DNA of 64,000 bases from Drosophila miranda (lineage: Eukaryota; Arthropoda; Insecta; Diptera; Drosophilidae). How positions within the stretch are numbered: the stretch's first letter is position 1; every line of letters starts with the position of its first letter. The position numbers and the translations under genes are program-made. The notes under the pieces were generated by a model. That model was not told where the DNA came from and did no database searches. It worked only from the letters and a program-made list of their open reading frames with translations. The stretch covers positions 28,724,913 through 28,788,912 of the forward strand of contig NC_046677.1 in assembly GCF_003369915.1 (NCBI RefSeq), given 5' to 3'. Below, piece by piece: positions 1 through 15,000 of the stretch.

Positions 1-3000
1 TTGGCGCCTTTGTTGATTCTTTTAAATTTCGCCTTTCAATTATTTTATGCAAATAAGCAAACGGAGCGCAGATTATGCCAGCTTGACAGGATTCCCCCCC
101 CCCCCCCCCCCGTTCCCCCTCCCCCGTCCATCCATCTCGAGCTCTCTTTTTATCCGCAACGAAAAGAGCCAAAAGAAATCCGCGAATGAATTGCTGGCCA
201 TTGTTGTTGTGGGTTCTCATCTCCGCTTGTCTTTGGTTTCCGTTCTGCTCGGTTCCGCCGGACCCCTGGCGCGTAATCAACTTAAGTCGGATTTTTGGTC
301 AAATGGGTTTGTTCATTTCGAGTGTTTTCGAAAAACTTCAAAAAAATAAAGCGATTTTCCCTCAAATGTTTGCCTGTTTCCCTTTTGCTTAATTGGTGGT
401 CCTCGGGGGAGCAGTTTCCAGCTCCCCAAAAAGGAGAAAACACTCCCCCTGATCGTTAAGGGAGGCCTAATCTGGTCTGGGGACAGCCAAAGGGGTAGAT
501 CGGATAGGAGTTTCGTCGATTGATTCCTACGCTTGTCGTTTCCCCACCTTGAAACACCTCCACCTCTATTCACGTCAATTCATTCATGGCACGGTTCCCA
601 TTTTGTTTTAAACACCATCTTCTAATCGCTGGGGACCTATTTAATAGGCCGCTAATTAATTAATACCCAATCATGTCTAATATCTGGCCCTGATATGTCT
701 CCAAGGAATTTATGAAATATTTAAACGCATTTTGCCGCCCGCTCAATTTTGAATTATCATCGCCCATCGGAGGTTTTTCGATGTCAAAGCCAGTGGCATG
801 TCCGCCGAGACCTTCGGAGGAAGTGTCCCCACTAGGTGAAGGGGGGGTCCTGCCCCTCCTCCTCCCTTCCGTGCGGAGAAGAGAAAGGAAAATAATTGAG
901 ATGTCGGCAGAAATGTAAGTGGACTTTTATTGACTGTTTTGCTGCTTGGCTGGTATGAATGGATGGAGGGACAAGGTCCTCTCCTGTCCTGCCTTTCTCT
1001 CTGTGTTCTCTTATCCTTTCACACACACACACACATGGATGTAGGGGCGGGTGGTATGGGATTGCTCTGCGATATCTCATTCGTGCCACAACAAATGGCG
1101 TGCATCGCTTTTGTCTACCGATTGGGGAAGGTGAAAAGTGTGCAGCAGGAAAATCAATAGATTGACTCTGACTGAGACTCTGACCCTGCCCTAACCTCGG
1201 CTGCCCCTCCTTCCCTTTGTACTCGTTCTGATTGGGTTAGTGGCTTGGCCTGGGTCTTTAAGATTGCCCTACACGTACACACATTTTATGCTAATAACAC
1301 TACGAACAAAAGCAACTGAAAGTCGGAGGGAATCTGAGGCCAGAAATTGCCATTTTACCTGCCCTGTCGATGGCGGCCATTCTCCCTCTCCCTGTCCCTG
1401 TAGCCCGTGTAGCCCGTGTATTCCGTGTATTCCGTGCATCCCCATCCCTTTAATGCCCGCCCCAAGTGTCCTTAAGCGTCGTCGAGTGGCATTTTGGTGC
1501 CGGAGTTGAAGAGATTGTGTTGCGGTTCAATTGCGTCAAACATATTTGACATTTTATTATAACAACGCAATATCGCATGATATTACCCCCCTCCCCCCCC
1601 ACACACACGCGCACATGCCCCAGGAAACCCCCCACTGAACCCCTCCGATGACTTGAAGTGTTTTTCATTAACTGCTGCTTATGAATATTAAATTAAAACT
1701 CCCTTTGCCTTTGGCATTCCCTTTCCAGGAAACCAGAGACCAGGAAAACCAGGAGAACAGGGAACCTGGAACCGGGAACAGAACAGAAATCCGCTTAGGA
1801 CCCCGCTCGGGCCCTCGCAACAGAGACAATGATGCCTAAGACGTAGCATATTAAAAGAGCTTTCCAAATTGAATTTTGCGCCAGACCGGAATAAAGCTAT
1901 TTGGATGTCGAGACGCGAATTCAATTGCAACTTTAAGGGGGCTCAGAGCGTGCCCCATCATGGCGTGCCCCTCCATTAGGAGCGGGATGCAGCTCATGAA
2001 TTTCAAATGAAATTAAAAACGTGTTCTCTAAAAATAATAATAGAAAGTGAACAAGCAGCAGCAACAGAAGAAGCCAGAGAAACCGTAATGCCAACAGAGG
2101 AGAGAAAACTGTTGCAAGTGAAGGTTGTTGCATCCACAGCTAGTTGGGGCAACTTCTTCTACGTAGAACACCGAGAACACGGCGAACACGGCGAACACGG
2201 AGAACACGGAAAGAGTGCGATGGATGGGCGGAGTGCAGCTCCTGTCTGCCAAACGGATTATTCCAAGGCACGCCAGCACTTACTGATGTAAGCTCCGGCT
2301 GTTTCCATGTTTCCCTGTTACTTGGGCTGTTGCTCCCGCTCCCCTCCCGCTTCCCCCCTCCTGTTGTCCATAATTAAGTCGCAGCAAATAGTTAGTCGGA
2401 CAATTCGGAATGCCAGATGGCAGCTGGCTGAACATGTAAGGACATCGACCAGGAGCAGAGAGCTGCAGCCAGCTATGCATCTGTCAACGAAGGATTCCCA
2501 TTAGGAGATGGAGATTGAGAGATGCGGGCGTGAGAAATGGATATAGCCTCCAATCACGAACCTCCACAGCTCCATTAGAGCTGGAAACAGCTCACACTCT
2601 CATCTCTAGCATTCAATTAATGGATTTCACTGGGGGTACATGTGTTGGGAGACTCCGTGCCTTGAATGATCCGCCCACATCGCTGGGTTGGCACTTCAGG
2701 CGATAGAAGGACAATATGAATAGTACCGCCCATACCCCACGATTTTTGTAGGGTGGAGTCTGGAGTCTCGTCTCCCGCTTGCAATCAAGAGACTCCACTG
2801 CAGGTGAGACTGTACTTCCATTTAATGCCTTTTCTCTGGAATCCTTTGGGAATCGAACTCTTCTTGAAAACCAATCAAAGATGATGCTGTAACTGGTTTC
2901 TCTCTCACGCTACCATCCGCAGAGTGCACACACACTCATTTGATGCCACAAATTAAGTGCTCCACTGCTCTGCCACCCCCCACCACTCAAGCCCGCCCAC

Positions 3001-6000
3001 CTTCTGTCTTGAGGCAACTTTTCGGTTACTTGGAAATTCAATTTTACGCCGTATGCGCAAATCACGATTAAAATCTTGTGCGTGTGCATACTTTTGCGGC
3101 TGGAAATGTTGCGAGGCCGCTTTCCGCAGGGGAGAGCGAGGGAGAGGAAGTGGGGATGGGGATGGGGAGGAGGCTGTGCAGTTGCTCCACCCCTTGGAGA
3201 GGGGGAGGGGGGGGGGGTGTGGCGCACGCACAACTATGAAAATGTGTTTTGAAATTGCGAAACAATTTGTTGACCATAATTGAACTTTGTCGTCGTTCCT
3301 CATTTTCATATCCCGCCCCCCCCCCCCCACGTTTCCGTTCATTGTCGTAAAGAAAAGTTTTGGATCGTCGTAAAAGTTTTTCTTGGCGCGCAGCCTGCGG
3401 CGAATGGCCGCATCCACGGACGCCATTTGTTGATTTCTCCCTCTCTCTCTGCCTCCCTCTCTCTCTCTCTCTCTCTGGGTGTGTGTGTGGCTAGGCTAAT
3501 TTACAGAGCCTCCTCGTCATTGCCCATGCAAATGCAGAGCTACAAACAATGCAAAACGCTGCCATCGCCTCGCTTGTTGCATGCCACGCCGCATTCCACT
3601 CGAATGTTTATTTGGGATTTTAGCATAATTGTCGCCACACGCATGAATATTTCAGCAGTGGCAAATCCTGTAGCCCCAAGGAGTAGGCCAAGTGTAAAAA
3701 CCAAATCCAACTCAATGCCAATTCCATAATCCCTCTCGCTCGAAAGTTTGCCTAGTGCCCCGACGGCTGCCACAATGCAAAACGCTGATAATTGGCCAGA
3801 GGGGGAGCCCAGGATCGCAGGAGGGGCGTGAAAATCTGCCTGTGGCACGCACAACTTTGCTCCTCCTTCGGTGCGGGTGTGCAGTCGGTTGGCAAATGCA
3901 TTCACTCCTCGAACACACACAGATGTTTGGTACTTAGAGTAGGTCCTCGTTGTCACTTGCACAAAAGTTGGCCAAGAGAGCTTTTGCTTGGAAGATTAAG
4001 GGGGGTTCCTTAGGCCACACACACCCTTTTCCCTAATGGATTCCAAGGGACTGGTTGATCACGTCTCATTAAGGTGATTACCCATCGACCACTGTCCAGG
4101 AGTGCGCCCTGGCCTGGCCCATCTATTTGTCGGGCATAATTAGCCGCAAAGTACAGCTATTTGTAGAATATTGCACCATCGTCATCAGCATCATCATTTG
4201 GCCTGGCAAAGTTCTTCTTTATTGAGACATTTCCCATCGCATTGCCCCCACTTCCATGCCGCATTCCCGTTCTGTGGCGTCGCTGTGGCTGCTCACATGC
4301 GGAGGCCGGACTTTGAGGGCTGCCACTCAAAACGCTCGATCGCCGCACAATGCAACCACCAGCTACAGCAGGAGGACAATGCCAGCCAGGGGGGCGGGGG
4401 GTGGCGGAGAGCAGGGGCAGCAGGAGGGGCAACTATTACAAAGGCATTGCTGACGCGCTCTTGCCCCCAGGAGTAGCAGCTGTAGGGCTCCACCCTGGTG
4501 TGGCATTGTGCCCGGGGTGTGTGTGTGTGTGTCTGTGTGTGTGTGTGTGAAAAATACCACAATTTCAATTTCAAAGTATCCTTTTAGTCAAGAGGAAATG
4601 ACATTTACGCGCTTTGTTGTGGTTTGCTCATGCATAAAACATTTTTAGTTTATATTTTTTATGTTTCTGTGACGCACTTGATGCTGATACTTCTGCTGCT
4701 GCTGCTGCTGCTGCCGTTGCTGTTGCAAGGTGGGCGTGGTATGTTTGTTCAAACGACAAACTCCTCTCGGACCACAGAGCAAGGTGCCGGGCGACGTCGT
4801 CGATGCAGCTTAAAAAGTATTCTTAAAGAAGGGGAAATATATTTATGAGAATTAAATTCTGCTTCGCTCACGGACCACACAATGGCTGGAGCACTGGCCT
4901 TGGGCGGTGGGCAGTGGGCAGTGGGCGGTGGGCGGTAGGAGGGGGTGGGACTCCTTCCGCTGCTGCTTTCTAGCGGAGAACAACACAAACTTTTTGAATG
5001 GAAATGCGGGGTCCGAAAAGCTGAAGCCAGGCGAAGCGCCAGCTGGCGATTGTTTTAAATATTTCGGGCAAACAGGTTAAACTTTAAATAAAAAAACAAA
5101 AAAAGCGGAAATGCCAGAGGGTGGTGGGTGGTCCCCGGGTTGGCGACACACAATTGCCAACAATGAGTGCAAAAATCAATGCTTCAACTGCTTCAGGGGC
5201 TTCGGTCCCGTGTCCGTCTCCGTCTCCGTCGGTGGCTCTGCCAAAGCGCTTCCTGTTTCCTCCAGGAGCTGTGAGAACAGGACTCTATGGGAGTGCATCC
5301 ACGACATTTGTTGAATATCAACAGGAAATGCAGTGAATAAACACGTCGATTGTCGAGTTGTCGATTCATCGACGCAACGAGTAACGGCAGCGAGGCATAG
5401 TGTGTGTGCCCTTCCCCCCCACAACCTCCTGCCATTGTGTCCCCCAAACAGGATACAGGATGCAGGATGAACTAGCGGGCGGCTGCACTTTCGCATGCAT
5501 TCAATTCCATTCGAGCCACCCAGATTCAATTCTATGCGAGTGATGCCACCAACCACCTACCATCGCTTTCGATTTGAGTGGAGCCGGATGTCTCCTCCGG
5601 GCAATGGCCAGCAAATAATGCCAAATGCATTTCCAATGACTGAGCAGTGGCAGCAGCCATGACTTTGTTTCGACTACTAGATACCCCTGGGCTGCTGAGG
5701 CTCCGAATATAAAGGGTCAAATTCGAAATGATATTTAAATGCTGCTAAAATGAAGAATTTGAATAAAGAATAGAATTCTGAGTAATAAAATCTATGCAAA
5801 ATATGGATAAAAGGAATGTCGGCATTCCCAGCCCTATATTTATTGAAAGAACTTCAAAGAAAATCCTCATAGTAGTGCAGCCTTATGTAAATCCCTTTAA
5901 ATGCTCGCTATTTGCACTGCCCACTGTAGATGAACCGCACTGATAACCGCATACATACATACATCATACATATGTACATATGTATGCCTACGCACTGCAG

Positions 6001-7004
6001 CGGCCGTTCTTTCGTCTTTCTCTACAGCCTTCTTCGTTTCGTTTCGTTTCGCTTCGTTTCGACAGCTACAGCCTCAAGTCGTTCTCTCGCGCTCTCCCTC
6101 TGTATTAGTCGTTCGTGCTCGGCTTAGCAGCAGCCCCGATCTGCCTTGCAGCTCTCATTTTATCACCCACTCTCGCTCTCTTCGCAGATTTTCTGCACAG
6201 GGCACGGGCATGTTTGAACATGTTTTGCCCAGAAAATGCAGTGAATAAAAACGAGCATTCCGTGTGTTCCGCATTAAATGAATTATTGTTAAATAATTTT
6301 ATAGATTAATATAAATTAAAAGGCTTTGAAACAATGCAGCACTGCAGTCTGGAATATGTACAGTGGGCAACTTTAATATTCCGAATTTTTTGTTCCAACT
6401 TCAAACGCGAATAAAACGCATAAAACTATAAAAAAAATTAAAAAAAGTTGAATGAGGGAATAAAGTTTAAAGTTTTAACTTTTCAGAGAGGTATACATAT
6501 ATAATAACGATTTTATTTTAAATAAAATTAAACAAAAAAAGGGCTCAAAATGTTTACAGCACATACATATGTACATATCTCTACCTCAATGACTCACGAA
6601 TATACCCTTTGTTTGCTGCACAGCTTCCGAGGGTAGAGAAAAACAACAATCGCCGTGCGGCGCACACAAATTTGCATTGCAGCTCGTTGCTCGTTGCTCG
6701 TTGCCGTTGCCGTTGCTTTCGTTGCGTAATTGCATTCATCAAAAAAGCGAACGGCAAATGGCATTCATGAGACCGGCAATCAAATTAAAGTCCAGGCTAA
6801 AATGTTTTCCAATTTCCAGGTTTTCAGGTGGAAAGCCCAGCAGTCAGAGCCGTGCCTCTTGTGCAACATGCAATCAAAGTCAGGTCTCATTCTCCTCACC
6901 CTTACTACCACCCCGCCCCCTCGACGTGCGGCACCTCTCACCATAAGCCATCATATTTTTGTCCATCGTCCGTCCATCAGCCGCCCATCAGAGCACATCA
7001 GACC

Positions 7005-7034
7005 ATCAGTCAGTCAGTCAGTCGGTCAGTCAAT
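7005..7034. repeat. CAGT tetranucleotide tandem run
   Basis: The sequence steps through repeated CAGT/CGGT units (about six). Each TCAGTC resembles a fly initiator, but the repetition makes a simple microsatellite the better explanation. Confidence 0.6.
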
Positions 7035-10000
7035 CATTTGAATCGTTTTCGTTTACGTTTCGTTCTCGTTTTCGATTCCAATCAATTTGCTTGGCATTTT
7101 TTGGCTGCCTCTCCCGCTCCCGCTACCGCTCCCCCTCTCCCCCTTTGGGTCCGGGGGAAACGCTTTTTGTTTGCTTCTATCGATTTGCGACCCCCCAACC
7201 CGCCGCCGCTCTGTCTCGCAGCAGAAACAAAAAGCAGAAACCGACAAAAAACTTTGTCCGACGCTGCTTGTTGCATTTTTAAATAAAAGGCTGGCTGCCG
7301 CCTCCCCCCCGCCTTCTAGTGGGGGGTCCAGCAGAGGAAGGACAGTATAGGGTACACTTCCTGTCGGACACAAATCCATCTCTGTCTCCGGCTCCGGCTC
7401 GGGCTCTAATGAACGTGTTTCGTGGGCAGAGCATTCCCCATTCGTTGGGCCGCACACAAAGGAAAAACAATTTCCCCAATTACTGCTGAAATATTTCCAT
7501 TTCATTGTATTTTTGTTTCAAGTTCGGTTTCCCTCGTGCTCCATCCGACACGTGTTTGGGCCCCAAAAGCATTTCCCGTTCAAATTCGTTTGGTTGAATT
7601 CATTTATGAATTTTTGAGGATTGGGCAAAAACTAATCTGCCTATAAATAGGCCGAGAGTGGACTATGTGTGTGTGTTCTTGATGCAAGGACATTTGACAG
7701 GTGCCAATTGAATTTTAGGAGTTTTCTAGTGCACATTGTCTATGGTCTTGCAAACCTTTCAGTTTGTTTGGTAATTGCTCCTGGCGGGCTATTGGAATTT
7801 TAAAAGAACTTCCTTTAACCAACAATTATCATCCTTAATACCGAAACTTTCTCTTCCTTCTAGAAGACATCTTCTTTGAGAGTTAGGCCACCATTTCATC
7901 GTCGAATCATGCCTCTTAATCGATCCTTGAGTGCCTTCCTGCGACAGCAGTGGTTCCTTGTGGCCTGCACTTTGATCGGCGCTTTCTCAATTATCATTTG
8001 TGCAGGACAGTGTGTCCTCGCAGAAGGCCCTCTGGATGGACAGGTATTGTTCGAGAGGCTGTGGCCACACGGTGGACAGGACACTGGCAAACTGTACGCT
8101 AATTGACACTTGGTCGAGCTCTGAACCCCTGATAAGATGGGGGCGGAGGCGGCATGGGGAATGGAATGAAAGGGCTGTGGATAGGGAAAAAGTTTTCATT
8201 TTCGTTTCGTTTCCTCTTTTTTTTTCTTCTTTTATTCCCTTGCAGGCGTTATGTTCTGCTGCAAATATCATTTTGTGGGCGGGGAAATGCAGGCGAAGGA
8301 GGCGTGGCTGGGACTGCGTTCATTGAGAACAAAATGTGAAACTTTTTAATTGACTTTTTCAATTACAGTTTAATTTTGTTGTAAGAAATGTTGGGCACTG
8401 CCAATTGAAGTTTTCCCAAGCCGGGCGCATAGCCAAAAGGCCAAAAGAAGGAGGCCAGGAGAGGGGGGTAGGGGCCAGAGATGCGGGGCCCACTCTCCCA
8501 GCTAATCTATCATTGTCCGCCGATGAATATGTGTGTAACGAGAGTGTGTGTTTGCAATTTGCAAAACTTCAGAAACACGCACAGGCGGCGGCATGAGCAT
8601 CATCAACTTCTTGCCCCCCACCCACACCCCCCTCCCCACCCGTGGCCTGCCCCTTTCAGGCACTCGGAAAATCTAAATTTATCTGCAACATGAAGGAAAC
8701 GGCAGGCCGAACCTGGAAATACCCTTGAGGATCACAATCATTCGTAGGGCAGGGCCTCTCAACTGATCAGGGAAGAGGTCTTCCCTCGAACCACAATACC
8801 CTCTACAGAAGGGTACACCAAATTTCAGTGCTCTTTTCTTGGACATCATCAGCAAAAAGGCTAAGAAAGCACACGCCAACTATGCATCAAGAGGGAAATG
8901 TGGGGCGGGGGAGGGGCGGGGGAGGGGGGTCCCGAGGCAGATTGCATCTTGGAAACACATTCCCTTCAAGCACTTTTTATTATGACCAAAAAGCTGGGAA
9001 AACTGGGGGAAAAGTGAAAAAGTTTTTGCCCCAGCAAAAAGTTCCATTTGGGTCCGTCCTTTCCACATAAGAGTCGGCATTACTGCCCCCGGAGATGTGT
9101 GACAGGTATGAAGATTGCTCCAAAGAGTGCATAGCGGATGAGGCCCCAGAAATCAGCCGAAAATTAGCCACCAACGGCAGCACTGTCCATGGAATAATTC
9201 CGGTGGCACACGGACATGATGCATTGTCTGTTACGAGTATTAGGGGGGAGGGGGGGCATGATGATGGTGGTTGGGTTTTTTGTGTGCCAAAGCAAACATG
9301 TTACATTTATCTTTCTCGGGGATAAAGCAGACAAAAAGCGAACCAAACACAACAAAAGGGTAGGGGAAAAGTAGTCGACCTGGGCGTACCTCTAAGCAGA
9401 AGAGCCACCAAAAAGGGCGCGTGATCAGAGATACCCCCCACAGACCCTGCTTAGAGGGTAGCAAAAGGGCAATAACAGAGATACGAATGCGAGCAGAAAC
9501 CAAACAAAGGCCCCCGAAATGAATGGAGCCCTTAGCCATGGCGTCCGGGGCCAAGCCAAATTCGGATATATAATGGTGGGAGGATCCACCTGGTCACCAC
9601 CGTTGGCCAATTTCCGCTGTCCTCTCGAATTAATCCCCAGCGTACACTTTCGCACGGAGTCGAACCGAACGACGGATGTAGATCCGAGTGGGCGGCCAGG
9701 GGGCTCCATTTTAATTGAATAGCTACACGAACGAAATGTTATGTTGTGTTGATAAGATGATAAGATACGAGAGGCCTCAGGGGACGGCTCGGATAGGGTC
9801 GGGAAGGGGCCGCGTATGTCCTCACAAATCACAACGGAAATGAATGGCAAGGGGCTGGTAATACCCTGGCTTTGAAGGTAACAGCCACAGCACATGCCTA
9901 CTGCAGGAATCCTTGGTGGCATTGACTCGACTATTCTTCTATATCTCCTGAAAATTGGGTTTGTGCAGGGGCTCTTTGCTCATCTACACGTTGACACGTT

Positions 10001-11214
10001 GATACTATCGCCATGCCATGGCCAAAAGCCATCCCAAAGCCCCCCATTTACATACATATGTGCTCGGTGAGAACCCGCTCATAACCCTAGATTGCCACTT
10101 GATTTGTTCTTTCTTTTTATGCGCTCCCATCGCATTTGTCCTGGCTTTGCCCCACAGCCCCATGCCATGCTTTTTTTTTATGGCCCGTCACCGGATTCCG
10201 TGACACTTCTGGCATTGGCATTGGCATGCCTTTGACAGACGGCACAAGGAATGGCATTCTGTCTCCTAGCTCCTGGCTCCTGGGCTCAGGACTGTGATGG
10301 CTCCTGGCATTCGTAATCACCGCCGTGAAATCTGTGACATGCGATATTTATTATGCAAATATTGGCAGGCCACAAATCCTGTTAGCCTGATTGTCTTTTT
10401 CTGTGCCCCTCAGACCCCGTCCCGAGTGATTGGCTAATCCTTGTACTACAACCCCAGCCGCCCTCCCTCTAGGGCGGTACTTCTGATGGAAGTAGTTCAT
10501 TTATTTTAATTTTCTTTGCCTGTCAAAGACTCCAGCTTTCTCGCTGCTCGTAAACTTTCAGTTTGTGCATTTAATGCGCGACAAACTCTGTGGAGCCCCG
10601 TCTTAAAATTAGCGTCCATTAATTAGTTGTCTCTGCCGGATTGACGTTCCACTCATGGCCTCCACTCTCTGCTCTCTGCTCTGTGGTCGTCTGTGGCTGC
10701 ATCCATGGGGTCATTCGAGAGGAAGAACCCCGCTTCTATGGTGGTGGGGGGGGGCCCCTGCAGATTATTTCCGTCGCTTGTCAAAGTTTTGAGCAGTCTC
10801 CTGGCCTCACCTCTGCTCTGACAGGCTCTGGCATTAATTTATCTTCCACTCCACTCCACTCTCTCGGCATTGCTTGGGTTTGGCTTTAATAGATCATTTG
10901 CTGCATCATTGCGCATATGCCGCATGTATCGCGCTGTCCGGGGCTAATCCTTTTGCTTCCACAGCTGGCTGTCACGTCGCCCGCGTGAATCGTTCTCGCA
11001 TTTTTGCCGCACGCACGCACACTGCTCTACCCAGGGCCACACACAGATACACAGATACATCACTGTCTGTTGCTTCTGCTCCTCCTCCTCCTCCTCCATT
11101 AAATGTGGGCCACCGACAAGCGGAAGCCGCTGATGCCACTGCCGATGCTTCTCCGGGGCTTTCCTTTGCCACTGACTCTGCCAATGCCATTGCCGTCAGC
11201 GAAATCAGAGTAGT

Positions 11215-11254
11215 GCCCGTGCCCGTGTCCGTGCCCGTGTCCGTATCCGTGTCC
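11215..11254. repeat. CCCGTG-type hexamer minisatellite
   Basis: Six-base units of the form CCCGTG/TCCGTG recur about seven times. They generate a spurious Val-Pro/Val-Ser repeat in one frame. A similar array lies at 51640-51672. Confidence 0.6.
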
Positions 11255-12037
11255 TTAGCGTCCTTGCTGTGGCATGCTGGCGTTTTATTTTGCCAGCTTT
11301 TAGCGCATCCAGCGCTTGATAGTTGGGTCGGCCACTGGCTCTGGCACTATAATGCTATTATGGCGGCATAAAGCAACTTTATTCCACACTGGTTTACGCT
11401 CTGGAAAAACAAAGCAACACGACCAGAAAATCTCGCAGCCAGACGGTGGCTTTTCCTCTGGCTAGCCTTCGCTTTCATTTCTGGTGGCTGTCATTTTCCA
11501 TTTTCATTTTAATTTTTACTCAGCTCCGTGCCGCGTGAATGTCGCGTTAGCTGTCATCATCAAATTACGCTCGGCTTTTGTGTGGCGGTCCAAGGTATGT
11601 TTGGGCGAAGGTAGGCCACTGCCCACTCGATCGGAGATGCCTTACCTTCCGGTGAATGTACCCTTGCCTTGGCAGACGGCGAGGGGCAGCCTCAGACATA
11701 AACCCAAATTCCAAAGCGCAAGCCTTTTCCCTCATTCTCTGGGATCTAGTTCTTCCGCTAGGCAACTCTCTCTCTCTCTCTATCTCTATCTCTCTTGGGC
11801 CGTTCTCTTCTTTCGGAAATCACGTATACGCCGCGTTGATCGCCGCTAGCCGCCAGTCGCTGGCCGAAAGCGGGCCCGTAAGCAAACGATTTAAAGCGAG
11901 CCGAACCTCTGAACGGAACGGAACGGAACGGAAGAGTAGAGCACGCCGTCTGAATGGGATACCCCCTAGAAGAAGCCCATCCACACAGACAGAGACCTCT
12001 GACTAACCTTGTTCTAAATTTGAATCGCTGCTGACCC

Positions 12038-15000
12038 ATGGCCCGGCCAATGGACGATCGGGAGCGCGAGGCGATTGTCCAGAGCCTGCACAAGGACGTG
12101 CTGTCCCTCAAGGAGATGGTGCGCAATCGAGAGAGCGAGCTGGTCAAGCTGCACCGGGAAATCCACAAGCTGAAGGTGAGAGAGTCGCGTAGTCATCCAG
12201 CCATCCAGTCATCCATCGTCGACTGTCGCCTTTGGCATCGCGTTTGTTTGGTTTTGGGCCCTGTGTTTGTTCTGTTTCGTCTGATAAGAGGCGGGAGGAC
12301 GGGCGGGCGGGTCTGGCGGCTAGCGACAAACAATTGTGGTGGTCCGCTCGGTCTGTTTTTCGGACTAATTTCGAGATACAAAAGTATCTGCAAATACGCT
12401 CACCCTCCTATCAATTGCGTCGCACATTGTTGTTATCTTTGATAGAGGAGATACTAGAGGAGGAGCAGCAGCAGCAGCAACAGCAGCACCAGTAGTCTGC
12501 CGAGATATCAGATACACCCCAAGCGTATGCCCTGTCCTATGCCAAAACCCTACCCCACATGGCCGCATGGCAGTGGCAATGGTATCTGCCAGATACACTC
12601 GCACTCGGTTCTCGGTTCTCGTTTAGTGCTTAGTGCTTAGTGGCTTATAAATTTGTACTTGAACCTCTTGATTCTCTATCCCCATCCCGTTCCCATCCGC
12701 ATCTTTTCCGCTCGGATCTCTATTTGAATTGTAAAGCAGATTTATTGGGCCAAGTGATTAGCACTTCTGGGCGAGATTTTCTAGAGACTGGCAGCGACTT
12801 TGATTTGTAAAGATTCGAGATTCGAGTTTCGAGATAGCGGATAGCAGATCTCTCAGTCGCAACAAAAGCCAAAGAGAATTGAATTAAGTCTCGCACAGCG
12901 GACTCTTTCGGTCCGCTCTCGAGTCGGGCCGCGCCGCTAATTGCCGGATCACCTCCAGCAGAGCAGCCTCCTCAGAGCAGCAGATCTTGGGTTTGCTTTG
13001 GGCAAACAAACACATGGACGGAGGGCAGCACGCGTGCGTTCGGCTCGAAAAAGAGAATCCAGAGCTGTGGCGAAGAGCGTTTTTCAAATGCTAATTTCTA
13101 TGCAAATAATTTTGGGAAACAATGGCAGGGAGGGGGGAGGAGGAAGCCAGGGCTTATCTTGTTTGGCCTGCGCCGAGGTGGAACCGGGCCTGGAGCCAGA
13201 GGCGCCTCGGACCTGGGTTTTATCTGTGGCCGCTTTTGTTTTTGGGTCACTGATTTCGGGGTGGAAGTTTTGCATTCTATTTGCGGACCATGATAAGGAC
13301 AACACGCACCCACCCATCACGCACCCACTTGTGGCCCAGTTCTCATCTCTCTGCATTCGTCATGGGGCCCTGTCATCGTTCCGTCCATCGATTCGAAGCA
13401 CGTGAATGCCGGCACTCAGACACTCCGAGACGAGTCGCCTAATTGGGTTCCTGGGGAGAGGGGGGGACTGGGCATCGAGCATCACGCGTTGCCCATTGAT
13501 TGGCCACTCAATTGCCTCGGAATCGAAATGGGAATTGATTAGGCAACACTTTCCAATTGTCGCCTCTTTGTGTCCCTCCAGAGCGTGCTCCAGCAGACCA
13601 CCAACCATCTGAATGTGACCAGGAATGAGCGGAACGAGCGGCTGCAGCAGTCCCCGACCAAGACGAAGCTCTACTCCCTGCCCGAGCAGTGCGGCGAGGT
13701 GACCAGCAGCCATGTGAATCCGCACCTCTGCACCTCCTGTGGGATGGTGCTGCCCAGCAGCCCAGAGTTTGCCATGGAGGCACTCTCTCTGGGGCCACCC
13801 ACAGGCAAAACCACAGACACAACGGCAACGACAGCAGCGCCTGAGATGCGGCCCAAGCCCTTGCCGGCGGCCATCAAGAAGCAGGGGGTGTCCGCCGAGA
13901 GCTGCGTCCAATCCATGCAGCAGTCGTACAGCGCCCCGATTCCCAAATACGAAAAGGATTTCAGGTGGGAACCAGATACAGATTCCGCCACGGATCGTAG
14001 CTCACTCTTCTTTCCTCCAGCGATAAGCAGCAGATCAAAGACGCCATCATGGACAACGACTTCCTCAAGAACATAGACGCCTCGCAGGTGCGCGAGCTGG
14101 TGGACTCGATGTACTCCAAGAGCATAGCGGCCGGGGAGTTTGTCATTCGCGAGGGCGAGGCGGGGGCCCACCTGTACGTGTCCGCCGCCGGGGAGTTTGC
14201 GGTGATGCAGAACGGCAAGGTGCTGGACAAGATGGGGCCGGGCAAGGCCTTCGGGGAGCTGGCGATCCTCTACAACTGCACGCGCACCGCCTCCATCCGC
14301 GTGTTGAGCGAATCTCGGGTGTGGGTGCTGGACCGACGCGTCTTCCAGCAGATCATGATGCGCACGGGCCTGCAGCGGATCGAGAACAGCGTCAACTTCC
14401 TGCGATCGGTGCCGCTGTTGCGGAATCTCAGCGAGGAGCTGCTGGCCAAGATCGCCGACGTGCTCGAGCTGGAATTCTACGCCGCTGGGACGTACATCAT
14501 CCGGCAGGGCACCGCCGGCGACAGCTTCTTCCTGATCTCGCAGGGCAACGTGCGGGTGACCCAGAAGCTGACGCCCAGCGCGCTGGAGGAGACGGAGCTG
14601 CGCACCCTCTCGCGCGGCGACTACTTCGGCGAACAGGCGCTCATCAACGAGGACAAGCGCACGGCGAACATTATAGCCCTTCCGCCGGGCGTGGAGTGCC
14701 TCTCCCTGGACACGGACTCCTTCAAGCGGCTGATCGGGGACCTGTGCGAGCTGAAGGAGAAGGACTACGGGGACGAGAGCCGCATGCTGGCCATGAAGGC
14801 GGCCGCCCACAGCCACGAGGTGCTCGGCGCGCAGGCGCAGGCGCAGGCGCAGCAGCATCAGCAGGAGTTCCCCGACCTGAGGCTCACGGATCTCGAGGTG
14901 GTCAGCACCCTGGGCATCGGGGGCTTCGGGCGCGTGGAGCTGGTCAAGGCGCACCACCAGGGCCGCGTGGACACCTTCGCCCTGAAGTGCCTGAAGAAGC

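Larger units (their letters stand above)
1..11900. other. Non-coding region upstream of Pkg21D
   Basis: No reading frame here has the composition, length or family resemblance of a Drosophila protein. The open frames are short and low-complexity (proline, serine or histidine runs from simple repeats). Contents seen: a C18 run at 94-111, a CA run near 1021-1036, a CT-rich run at about 3435-3477, a GT run near 4518-4548, palindromic CATATGTAC clusters at 5960-5985 and 6562-6580, a CAGT tandem run at 7005-7034, GTTGCC-type hexamers at 6700-6717, and a CCCGTG-type minisatellite at 11215-11254. It probably holds regulatory DNA and perhaps 5' non-coding exons of Pkg21D, but I could not place a promoter with confidence. 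Confidence 0.5.

Noticed and set aside
7876..8106. 76-codon plus-strand frame with a hydrophobic stretch
   Set aside because: A hydrophobic segment (FLVACTLIGAFSIIICAG) is suggestive, but no promoter, poly(A) signal or conservation can be shown.
10874..11371. 165-codon plus-strand frame upstream of Pkg21D
   Set aside because: Made largely of hexamer and CTC/CCT repeats; no family resemblance.
12850..13012. TCTCAGTCGCAAC initiator-like site followed by about 160 nt without ATG, in Pkg21D intron 1
   Set aside because: No TATA, no DPE at +28 and no clear donor, so an alternative first exon could not be supported.
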